From contig DASWRT010000515.1 of assembly GCA_036403035.1 (NCBI GenBank), positions 1-12,314 of the forward strand: 12,314 nt of DNA. Direction: 5' to 3'. Shown piece after piece: positions 5,686 to 11,860 of the stretch. Source of the stretch: DASWRT01 sp036403035 (lineage in GTDB: Bacteria; Pseudomonadota; Alphaproteobacteria; ATCC43930; CGMCC-115725). The notes beneath the pieces were generated by a model. It was not told the DNA's origin. It saw nothing but the letters and a program-made list of their open reading frames with translations, and searched no databases. The number at the start of each line of letters is the position of its first letter. Within the stretch, counting starts at the first letter, position 1. The translations under genes were made by a program, and so were the position numbers.

Positions 5686-7518
5686 TTGAGAATTCGGTTC
5701 TTCGGTACCCGCGGGTCGATCGCCACGCCTGGACCTGCGACGATCAGGTACGGCGGCAACACGTCATGCGTCGAGGTTCGGTCCCCCGGCGACACGTTGA
5801 TCCTCCTCGATTGCGGCACCGGAGCACGCCTGCTCGGGCAGGCGTTGATGACGTCCGGCGAGCGCCCGCTTCGCGGGCATATCCTGATCAGCCACACGCA
5901 TTGGGATCACATCCAGGGAATTCCCTTTTTCGCGCCGATGTCCCTCCCCGGCAGCGAATGGGACATCTATGCGCCCCGCGGCCTTGCGGAGTCGGTCCGC
6001 GAAGCCATCGCCGGCCAGATGCAGTACACGTATTTCCCGATCACGATGGAGCAGCGGAGCGCAACTGTCCGCTATCACGAGCTGGTGGAAGGCGTATTCG
6101 ACATCGGCGACGTCCGCGTCCGGACGCAGTACCTCAACCATCCGGCGCTCACGCTGGGTTACCGCTTGGAAGCCGGCGGCGTGTCGATCGTCTATGCGTG
6201 CGACCACGAGCCGCATTCCCGGCAATTGGCGACCGACCCGTCGAAGATTGCAGGACAGGATCTGCGCCACGCCGATTTTCTCACCGGCGCGGACCTCGTC
6301 ATTCACGACGCGCAGTATACGGCGGACGAGTACCCGGCGAAGACCGGATGGGGGCACAGCACCGTCGAGTACGCCGTCAGCGTGGCCGAGACAGGCGGGG
6401 CGAAGAGACTGGCGCTGACGCACCATGATCCGCTGCGGAACGACGACGCCATCGACGAACTCGTGAAGCGGACGCAGGCCCGACTGAAACAGAGATCGTC
6501 TCCGCTCACGCTGTTCGCCGCCGCGGAGGGCCAAACCATCGAACTGACGGCGGACGCCGCGGTCGCTCATGCGAGAGACGGCGACGCCGCGCCGAACTCC
6601 GTTCCGGATTTTCCGGCGACCGCGCGCGTGGCTTCCGCCCTCATCGAGCGGTCAGTGCTGTTGGGTCTTGCACGCCCGGCGACCGCGAACGAACTCGCCG
6701 ACGCGCTGCGGGCCGACGATATCCGCGTCATCCCCGCTTCGAGCGGCGACGAGGCGCTCAAGCTGGCTGCGGCCGAACGGCCGGCGCTCATCATCATCGA
6801 TCGGGACTTGCCCGGAATGGACGCCCTGGATGTCTGCCGGGCGATACGCCGCGGCGAGGCCGGCCATGCGGCGGCCGACACGCCGGTCATCGTCGTCGGG
6901 CGTCATGGGGAACCCGCAGCCGGCGCTGACGACGCCATGACGGAATGGCTATCCTCGCCTGTGTCGCCGCAATATTTTCGGAGTCGCGTGCGGGCGTGGC
7001 TGATGCGCTCCGCGTGCCGGTGGACAGCGCCGCCGATCCCGGAAGACGAGGAGCAGCGCCTCGAAGCCTTGCGAAGGCTCCGCATCCTCGACACCGGGAG
7101 AGAGGAGCGGTTCGATCGTCTCGTCCGGCTCGCTTCCGCGCTCTTCAACGTGCCGATCGCCTTGATCAGCCTTATCGACCGCGACCGGCAGTGGATCAAA
7201 TCGTCTTGCGGACTCGATCGGAAGGAAACGCCGCGGGAGGTTTCCTTTTGCGCCCACGCCATTATGCACCGCGAAGTCATGATCGTGCCGGACTCGCTGC
7301 TGGACCGGCGGTTCGCGGACAACCCTCTGGTGACCGGCGATCCGCATATTCGGTTCTATGCCGGCGCGCCGTTGATCCTGGAGGACGGCAGCTGCGGCGG
7401 CACGCTGTGCCTGATTGACCTTCGTCCCCGTGATCTCGGCGACAAGGACGTGCGTCTCCTGCAAGATGTGGCGGACATGGTCCGACAGGAGCTTTGCGCG
7501 CGACCGGCGTCAGCGTAG
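5686..7518 (+). CDS. Metallo-beta-lactamase / receiver / GAF fusion protein
   Basis: This 610-residue cytosolic protein joins three domains. Residues 1 to about 290 form a metallo-beta-lactamase fold of the RNase Z/PhnP-like type, starting R-I-R-F-F-G-T-R-G-S and carrying all expected metal ligands: H-T-H-W-D-H (70-75), His152, Asp173 in C-D-H-E-P, and T-H-H-D (245-248). Residues about 322-442 form a CheY-like receiver with the acceptor-type Asp372 in I-I-I-D-R-D-L-P-G-M-D, but the N-terminal acidic pair is missing, the conserved Thr/Ser is Gly405 and the conserved Lys is Ser. Residues about 447-605 form a GAF domain with S-F-C-A-H-A-I and D-P-H-I-R-F-Y-A-G-A-P-L. The start is TTG at 5686, since GGAGG lies six bases upstream and homologous proteins begin at this point; an earlier TTG (5593) and GTG (5659) lack a ribosome binding site. 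The domain order suggests a hydrolase, possibly phosphodiesterase-like, controlled by small-molecule binding. Confidence 0.92.
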   Translation: MRIRFFGTRGSIATPGPATIRYGGNTSCVEVRSPGDTLILLDCGTGARLLGQALMTSGERPLRGHILISHTHWDHIQGIPFFAPMSLPGSEWDIYAPRGLAESVREAIAGQMQYTYFPITMEQRSATVRYHELVEGVFDIGDVRVRTQYLNHPALTLGYRLEAGGVSIVYACDHEPHSRQLATDPSKIAGQDLRHADFLTGADLVIHDAQYTADEYPAKTGWGHSTVEYAVSVAETGGAKRLALTHHDPLRNDDAIDELVKRTQARLKQRSSPLTLFAAAEGQTIELTADAAVAHARDGDAAPNSVPDFPATARVASALIERSVLLGLARPATANELADALRADDIRVIPASSGDEALKLAAAERPALIIIDRDLPGMDALDVCRAIRRGEAGHAAADTPVIVVGRHGEPAAGADDAMTEWLSSPVSPQYFRSRVRAWLMRSACRWTAPPIPEDEEQRLEALRRLRILDTGREERFDRLVRLASALFNVPIALISLIDRDRQWIKSSCGLDRKETPREVSFCAHAIMHREVMIVPDSLLDRRFADNPLVTGDPHIRFYAGAPLILEDGSCGGTLCLIDLRPRDLGDKDVRLLQDVADMVRQELCARPASA

Positions 7519-7543
7519 CGCCGGCTGCGGCCAGCGGTGTGGA

Positions 7544-7954
7544 CTAAAACGGCGGGTTCCTGTCGAACGACGGCAGCGCCGGATCGATGTGGTGCCAGGG
7601 CTGCGCCGACGCGGTCCAGATATGGCCTTTCGGCGGAAAGCGCGCGGGCTCGTCGAGCGCGCCGGTCTTGATCGCGATCGCCTCGGGGTGCGCCTCGTTG
7701 CCGGCGAACAGCGGCGTGCCGCAGGTCGCGCAGAAGGACCGGTACACCCGGTTTCCGGAGTCGGCCCTGGTCCAATAGGCGCGAGCTTCGCCCTTCACGA
7801 CCGTCACCGCTTGCGACGGCATCACGACGGCGTCGGCCGGCTCGCCGCCGGAGAGGTATTGGCAGTCGCGGCAGTGGCATTTCAGCGATACGAGCGGCTC
7901 GCCGGCCGCCTCGAACCGCACCGCGCCGCACAGGCATCCACCGGAGATCGTCAT
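7544..7954 (-). CDS. GFA-family zinc protein (Mss4-like fold)
   Basis: This 136-residue protein belongs to the glutathione-dependent formaldehyde-activating (GFA) family, small zinc proteins with an Mss4-like fold. The structural and catalytic zinc ligands are visible: G-G-C-L-C-G (Cys7, Cys9), K-C-H-C-R-D-C-Q (Cys26, Cys28, Cys31) and F-C-A-T-C-G-T-P-L-F (Cys75, Cys78). The C-terminus has the typical H-I-W-T-A-S-A-Q-P-W. The family name comes from a spontaneous formaldehyde-glutathione condensation that most members may not actually catalyse, so the true substrate is open. ATG at 7954 is chosen because GGAG lies six bases upstream; an in-frame ATG at 7966 would add M-E-K-R. It converges on the MBL-REC-GAF gene with only 25 bases between stops and is divergent from the next metallo-hydrolase. 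Confidence 0.93.
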   Translation of the reverse strand: MTISGGCLCGAVRFEAAGEPLVSLKCHCRDCQYLSGGEPADAVVMPSQAVTVVKGEARAYWTRADSGNRVYRSFCATCGTPLFAGNEAHPEAIAIKTGALDEPARFPPKGHIWTASAQPWHHIDPALPSFDRNPPF

Positions 7955-8149
7955 CCGCTTCTCCATCCGAAAGACAGCGTTCCGCGAAGCAATAAACAGT
8001 ATCCCGCGCCGCAGGTCGATGACGCCGGAGGTAACGGCGGCCGCGCGGCGATGCGGGCAGGCAGAACGGCCGCGCCGAACAGGCGCAGGGCAACGGTCGC
8101 CGGTCCGGCGCGTTGGCGATGGCAGGAAACGGCCTATCGGGAGATCGCG

Positions 8150-9016
8150 ATGCGCGTGCATCATCTCAACTGCGGCTCGATGTGCCCGTTCGGCGGCGCG
8201 TTGATGTACGGCGTCAGTCGCGGCCCGGCGGCGAAGCTCGTCTGCCACTGCCTGCTGATCGAGACCGACCATCACGGGCTGGTGATGGTCGACACCGGGT
8301 TCGGCACGCGCGACGCGGCTCGCCCGCGCCCCCGGCTCAGCCCCTTCTTCATGGCGCTGCTGCGGATGCGGCTCGACCCGGAGGAAACGGCGCTGCGGCA
8401 GGTCGAGCGGCTCGGGTTTCAGGCGCGCGACGTACGCCACATCGTTCTGACCCACCTCGATTTCGACCATGCGGGCGGGATCGAGGACTTCCCGAACGCG
8501 ACGATCCACGTCTATGCCGACGAGCTGGACGCGGCGCTGAACCGGCGCAGCCTGCTCGACCGGAACCGTTACCGGCCGCTGCAGTGGGACCAGCCGCTGC
8601 GCTGGCGGCGCTATGAGACGGACCGCGGGGCCGGCGAGGACTGGTTCGGCTTCCGCTGCGTCCGGGACCTCGACGGGCTGCCGCCGGAGATCCTGATGGT
8701 GCCGCTGACGGGACACACGGTCGGCCATTGCGGGATCGCGATCGACATCGGCGGCGAGGGATGGATGCTGCATGCCGGCGACGCCTATTTCTTCCGCGAG
8801 GAAATGTCGGATCGCCGGCATTACTGCACGCCGGGGCTGGCCGGATATCAGCGGCTGATGGAAGTCGACCGCCGCGCGCGGCTGGAGAATCAGGCGCGGC
8901 TGCGCGCGCTGGCCCGGACGCACGCGGACCAACTCCGCCTGTTCTGCGCACACGATCCGGTCGAGTACGAGCGGCAGCGCGCGGCGGAGCAGCAGGCCGG
9001 GTACGCCGCGGCGTAA
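8150..9016 (+). CDS. Metallo-beta-lactamase-fold hydrolase (lactonase-like)
   Basis: This 288-residue protein matches the stand-alone MBL-fold hydrolase group that includes N-acyl-homoserine lactonase-like enzymes. Visible motifs are the N-terminal H-H-L-N-C-G-S-M-C-P-F-G-G, V-D-T-G-F-G (47-52), the metal motif L-T-H-L-D-F-D-H-A-G-G (100-110), G-H-T-V-G-H (188-193), H-A-G-D (208-211) and C-A-H-D-P (266-270). The second His of the classical H-x-H-x-D-H is Asp104 here, so the motif is H-x-D-x-D-H, a variant I recall from part of the family. There is no signal peptide. The ATG at 8150 is preceded by GGGAG six bases upstream. The substrate cannot be fixed; a lactone, thioester or other ester is possible. 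It appears to be transcribed alone, divergent from the GFA gene. Confidence 0.9.
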   Translation: MRVHHLNCGSMCPFGGALMYGVSRGPAAKLVCHCLLIETDHHGLVMVDTGFGTRDAARPRPRLSPFFMALLRMRLDPEETALRQVERLGFQARDVRHIVLTHLDFDHAGGIEDFPNATIHVYADELDAALNRRSLLDRNRYRPLQWDQPLRWRRYETDRGAGEDWFGFRCVRDLDGLPPEILMVPLTGHTVGHCGIAIDIGGEGWMLHAGDAYFFREEMSDRRHYCTPGLAGYQRLMEVDRRARLENQARLRALARTHADQLRLFCAHDPVEYERQRAAEQQAGYAAA

Positions 9017-9181
9017 CGGCGTCCTGCGGCACGCGCATACCCATTTCCGCGGCGTGCGGCGGTCGCGAAGCCGTCGACCGGACGCTCAGCAAGAACTTAC
9101 CTGCCGCACGACCGCCACAAGAGCAGAAGTTTCTTAAGGAGAGACAAAGGAACGATTTATGTAGTACTCCATTGTGATTAT

Positions 9182-9212
9182 TTGACGCAGATGGCCAAGC
9201 ATGAACTAAAAT
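9182..9212 (+). promoter_or_regulatory. Candidate promoter for the CHRD gene
   Basis: TTGACG at 9182-9187 (5 of 6 to the -35 consensus) and TAAAAT at 9207-9212 (5 of 6 to the -10 consensus) are 19 bases apart, slightly longer than optimal. They lie inside the AT-rich island. A transcript from here would have a leader of about 110 bases. Confidence 0.35.
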
Positions 9213-9230
9213 AATCTTCACCGGACTTTG

Positions 9231-9316
9231 CTGCGGTCTGCCAGACGCCGACGTCCTCCGAGCGCTTCGACGCCTCCGCGAAACTCGCGGACGCCTTTCG
9301 GCAGAAAGGGCCGCAG
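9231..9316 (+). promoter_or_regulatory. Foldable leader with nested inverted repeats before the CHRD gene
   Basis: CTGCGG at 9231-9236 pairs with CCGCAG at 9311-9316, CTGCC at 9238-9242 pairs with GGCAG at 9300-9304, and an inner hairpin TCCGCG/CGCGGA (9275-9280 with 9286-9291) has a five-base loop. The outer right arm ends directly beside the ribosome binding site (GGAGG at 9317-9321), so folding could affect translation. Whether it is regulatory is not known. Confidence 0.3.
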
Positions 9317-9328
9317 GGAGGGCGTGCA

Positions 9329-9823
9329 ATGTCTCGAGCGATATTCCTTTCCGCAACACTCGTCGTGCTCTCGATCGGGCTATCCGCATCGGCGCAAACC
9401 CCGTCGGCGATACCGACGGTGGGCGCTCGACTCAGCGGATATGAGGAGACGCCGTCGATCCTCACGCCAGCGACCGGAACCTTCGAGGCGTCAGTCAACG
9501 ACAACCAGGAGCTTGCGTTCACGCTGCGCTACTCGGGACTGTCGGCGTCCGTCACCGCTGCGCACATCCATTTCGCGAAGCACAACGTCGCCGGCGCGAT
9601 CGTCGCCTTCCTGTGCGGCGGAGGAAGCAAGCCGGCCTGCCCGCAGGACGGTGCCGTCACCGGCACGGTGGCGGCGAGCGACATCATCGCCGTGGACCAG
9701 CAGGGCATACCTGGCGGCTCATTCGAGGCTCTCGTCGACGCTATCGTATCGAATTCCGCCTATGTCAACGTCCACACGACGGCGCATCCTGCAGGCGAGA
9801 TTCGAGGACAGGTGAGGTTCTGA
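9329..9823 (+). CDS. Secreted CHRD-domain protein
   Basis: This 164-residue protein starts with a signal peptide (hydrophobic residues about 5-20, likely cleavage after S-A-S-A-Q near 19-23) and is followed by one CHRD domain, a beta-sandwich named after chordin and common in secreted bacterial proteins. Diagnostic features are L-S-G-Y-E-E-T-P near 35-42, A-H-I-H-F in the middle, and the C-terminal pattern S-N-S-A-Y-V-N-V-H-T-T-A-H-P-A-G-E-I-R-G-Q. Two Cys residues in F-L-C-G-G-G-S-K-P-A-C-P could form a disulphide. The function of bacterial CHRD proteins is not established; a structural or adhesive extracellular role is usually suggested. The ATG has GGAGG seven bases upstream. It appears to be its own transcription unit with hairpins on both sides. 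Confidence 0.92.
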   Translation: MSRAIFLSATLVVLSIGLSASAQTPSAIPTVGARLSGYEETPSILTPATGTFEASVNDNQELAFTLRYSGLSASVTAAHIHFAKHNVAGAIVAFLCGGGSKPACPQDGAVTGTVAASDIIAVDQQGIPGGSFEALVDAIVSNSAYVNVHTTAHPAGEIRGQVRF

Positions 9824-9834
9824 CCCGGGCAGGA

Positions 9835-9848
9835 GGCGCGATCGCGCC
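9835..9848. repeat. 14-bp perfect palindrome containing GCGATCGC
   Basis: GGCGCGATCGCGCC begins 11 bases after the CHRD stop codon. The core GCGATCGC is the sequence of the HIP1 repeat of cyanobacteria, but a single occurrence here is not evidence of that repeat family. It overlaps the left arm of the following hairpin. Confidence 0.4.
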
Positions 9849-9866
9849 CGGCGACCGGCCGGGCGC
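9844..9866 (+). terminator. GC hairpin after the CHRD gene
   Basis: GCGCCCGG at 9844-9851 pairs perfectly with CCGGGCGC at 9859-9866 around a seven-base loop, about 20 bases past the CHRD stop. A small second hairpin, ACCCG-AAAC-CGGGT, follows near 9875-9888 with a mildly T-rich tail. Together they are a reasonable, non-canonical terminator. Confidence 0.45.
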
Positions 9867-10013
9867 GGCATCGCACCCGAAACCGGGTCTCATCTGCATT
9901 TGCTTACTTCCTACGTAATCGACGGGCAGCGACGGGCCGCGGAATGATGCGGGCAGGCACGGCGACGGCCAACGAATGGCCGAAACCGCCGGAAGCCGAC
10001 GAAGGAGCCTGCA

Positions 10014-10388
10014 ATGAGCAATCTCACGGACCTGATCGACCGCTATATCGCCGCGTGGAACGAGACCGACGCAGAGCGCCGCCGCGACCTCATCGCGCGG
10101 ACATGGACGGAAGATGCGAGCTATGTCGACCCGGTGATGCAGGGCGACGGAAGGACCGGCATCGACGCGATGGTCCAGGGCGTGCAGGAGCGTTTCCCCG
10201 GACACCGCTTTCGCCGCACCAGCGACGTCGAGACCGTCCGCGACCGCGTCCGCTTCTCCTGGGAGCTTGCGCCGGAGAGCGGACCCGCGATCGTCGGCGG
10301 CACCGATTTCGGCATCGTCGCCGCGGACGGGCGGCTCCAGGCGATCACCGGGTTCTTCGACCAAGCGCCCGCGACGGCCGCGGCGTAA
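10014..10388 (+). CDS. SnoaL/NTF2-like protein
   Basis: This 124-residue protein has the size and pattern of the NTF2-like superfamily (SnoaL-like): an N-terminal helix with I-D-R-Y-I-A-A-W-N-E-T-D, then R-R-R-D-L-I-A-R-T-W-T-E-D-A-S-Y-V-D-P, and later strands H-R-F-R-R-T-S-D-V-E, V-R-F-S-W-E-L and a closing A-I-T-G-F-F-D. Members form a cone-shaped ligand pocket and are enzymes or binding proteins; the ligand is unknown here. No signal peptide is seen, so it is probably cytosolic. The ATG has AAGGAG six bases upstream. It stands alone, followed by a strong bidirectional terminator, and converges with the CoA-transferase gene. Confidence 0.9.
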   Translation: MSNLTDLIDRYIAAWNETDAERRRDLIARTWTEDASYVDPVMQGDGRTGIDAMVQGVQERFPGHRFRRTSDVETVRDRVRFSWELAPESGPAIVGGTDFGIVAADGRLQAITGFFDQAPATAAA

Positions 10389-10397
10389 CCGGACGGC

Positions 10398-10440
10398 GGG
10401 CGGGGAGAAGGCGGAACGGGGGTCGGCCTTCTCCCCGCCC
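10398..10440. terminator. Bidirectional terminator with a 15-bp perfect stem
   Basis: GGGCGGGGAGAAGGC at 10398-10412 is exactly complementary to GCCTTCTCCCCGCCC at 10426-10440 with a 13-base loop. It lies between the stops of the SnoaL-like gene (10388, plus) and the CoA-transferase gene (10468, minus), the expected place for a shared terminator. A second similar right arm, TCCGCCCTTCTCCGCCCGG, follows at about 10447-10465 and could pair with the same left arm, so two alternative hairpins are possible. There is no U tract. Confidence 0.7.
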
Positions 10441-10467
10441 CCGGGCTCCGCCCTTCTCCGCCCGGCC

Positions 10468-11763
10468 TCACATCCGGGCGCGCATCTCCCGCCACGCCTG
10501 CTGCAGCCCGTCGCGGAATTGCGGCGCGGCGATCTCGACCAGCGCCTCGGCGCGCTCGTCGACCGACCGGTCGCGCAGCGCGGCGACGCCGTGCTCGGTG
10601 ACGACGCAATCGATGTCGCTGCGCAGCGACGATACGACGGCCCCCTCGCCGAGACGGGCGACGATCCGCGAAACCGCACCGCGCTTGCCTGTCGCGCCGA
10701 AGGCGACGATGCTGCGGCCGCCCTTTGATAGCCGGGCGCCGCGCACGAAGTCGACGAAGCCGCCGACGCCGCTGACCTGCCGGCCGCCGATCGTCTCGCA
10801 ATTGACCTGCCCGAGCAGGTCCACTTCCAGCGCCGAATTGATCGAGACGAAATCGTCGATCCCGGCGAGCACCGTCGCGGCATGCGTGTAGGAAACCGGC
10901 CGCATGTCGACGAGGCCCGCGCCCTCGCCGCCGCTCCGCAGAAAATCGTAGAGCGCCTGCGTCCCGACCGCGGCGCCGGTGACGATGCGGCCCCAGTCGC
11001 GGCTCTTGCGCGCCCCGGTCAGCGCGCCGGCCCGCACGAGGTCCATGACCGCATCGGTAATCATCCCGGAATGGAAGCCGATGTGGCGCCGATCGGCGAG
11101 TCGCGACAGGATCGTGTTCTGCACCCGGCCGATGCCGATCTGTACCGTGTCGCCGTCGCGGATCAGGGCGGCGGCGTTCTCGGCGATGGACGCGATCTCG
11201 TCCGCGCCGCCCCCTTCGTCCGCCACCTCGATCAGCGGCCGGTCGGTCTCGACGACATAGTCCAGCCGGCCGTAAGAGACGGACGGCGCGCCGGGCAGCG
11301 CAGGCATCCGCGCGTTGACCTCGGCGACGATGCGGCCTGCCTTGCCGAGCACCGCGGGCACGAAATCGGCGACAGCGCCGAGCGAGCAGTTCCCGGCGGC
11401 GTCCGGCGGCGCCACCTGGATCAGCGCGAGGTCGACCGGGCACACCGTCTCCAGCCACGCATACTGCGCCGAGTAGTGCAGCGGCAGCAGGCGCACCCGG
11501 CCGGCAGCGAAGGACGCGCGCTGCGCCGGCCCGACGAAGAAGGCGACCGCGCGGGCCTCGGGATGCAGGCCGGCATAGTCGAAGCGGTTGATGCCGGGGA
11601 TCAGCACGCCGGCATAGGTGACGCCGGCGCTCGCCTCGGGCGCACGCGCCAGCGCCTCGGCAAGGGGCAGCGGCTCGGCCGTGCTGCCCTCGACGAAGAC
11701 GGTCATTCCCGGCCGCAGCAGGCGCGGCACGTCGTCGGCATCAATGCGGATCGGCGTCGGCAT
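10468..11763 (-). CDS. Acetyl-CoA hydrolase/transferase family protein
   Basis: This 431-residue protein has the two-domain layout and length of the acetyl-CoA hydrolase/transferase family (4-hydroxybutyrate or acetate CoA-transferase-like), which moves CoA between carboxylic acids. Seen motifs are V-E-G-S-T-A-E-P-L near 24-32, D-L-A-L-I-Q-V-A-P-P-D-A-A-G-N-C-S-L-G at 111-129, I-G-I-G-R-V-Q-N-T-I at 209-218, S-I-N-S-A-L-E-V-D-L-L-G-Q-V-N at 307-321, G-G-F-V-D-F-V-R-G-A at 334-343 and V-T-E-H-G-V-A-A-L-R at 388-397. In characterised relatives the catalytic Glu lies in H-T-E-M; here the segment reads F-H-S-G-M (230-234), with Gly at that place. ATG at 11763 is chosen because the conserved region starts just after it, although its ribosome binding site is weak. 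It lies 97 bases downstream of the monooxygenase on the same strand and may share its transcript. Confidence 0.88.
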   Translation of the reverse strand: MPTPIRIDADDVPRLLRPGMTVFVEGSTAEPLPLAEALARAPEASAGVTYAGVLIPGINRFDYAGLHPEARAVAFFVGPAQRASFAAGRVRLLPLHYSAQYAWLETVCPVDLALIQVAPPDAAGNCSLGAVADFVPAVLGKAGRIVAEVNARMPALPGAPSVSYGRLDYVVETDRPLIEVADEGGGADEIASIAENAAALIRDGDTVQIGIGRVQNTILSRLADRRHIGFHSGMITDAVMDLVRAGALTGARKSRDWGRIVTGAAVGTQALYDFLRSGGEGAGLVDMRPVSYTHAATVLAGIDDFVSINSALEVDLLGQVNCETIGGRQVSGVGGFVDFVRGARLSKGGRSIVAFGATGKRGAVSRIVARLGEGAVVSSLRSDIDCVVTEHGVAALRDRSVDERAEALVEIAAPQFRDGLQQAWREMRARM

Positions 11764-11860
11764 GGTCGGCGCACGATCGCACCGCCGGGCGAGGCGCGCA
11801 ACCGTCGCCGGGAAGCCGGCAGGCTGGCCCAGCCGAGCGGGCGGCGTCAGGCAGCCGGGG

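Larger units (their letters stand above)
9017..9328. other. Intergenic region with an AT-rich island, 312 bp
   Basis: No complete gene is seen. From about 9126 to 9220 the sequence becomes clearly AT-rich compared with everything around it. It contains GGAACGATTTATGTAG, a ribosome-binding-like AAAGGA followed by ATG directly next to TAG (start-stop, ATG at 9159), and a TTGACG motif. From 9224 to the CHRD start the sequence has coding-like third-position bias in the CHRD frame, but no start codon. Confidence 0.6.

Noticed and set aside
7415..8149. N-terminal extension of the second metallo-hydrolase back to 7415
   Set aside because: It overlaps the end of the MBL-REC-GAF gene and the GFA gene on the other strand; the ribosome binding site and family start both indicate 8150.
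7544..8953. Single 469-codon minus-strand protein including the GFA domain
   Set aside because: Only the last 136 residues are GFA; the remainder is antisense to the second metallo-hydrolase and intergenic DNA. A good ATG and ribosome binding site exist at the GFA domain start.
9002..9015. 14-bp perfect palindrome TACGCCGCGGCGTA at the end of the second metallo-hydrolase
   Set aside because: It encodes the C-terminal Tyr-Ala-Ala-Ala-stop and is best explained by alanine codons; no regulatory context is visible.
8050..9959. Shared 14-mer GATGCGGGCAGGCA at 8050-8063 and 9946-9959, both upstream of plus-strand genes
   Set aside because: In GC-rich DNA of this length a repeated 14-mer is expected by chance, and flanking similarity is weak.
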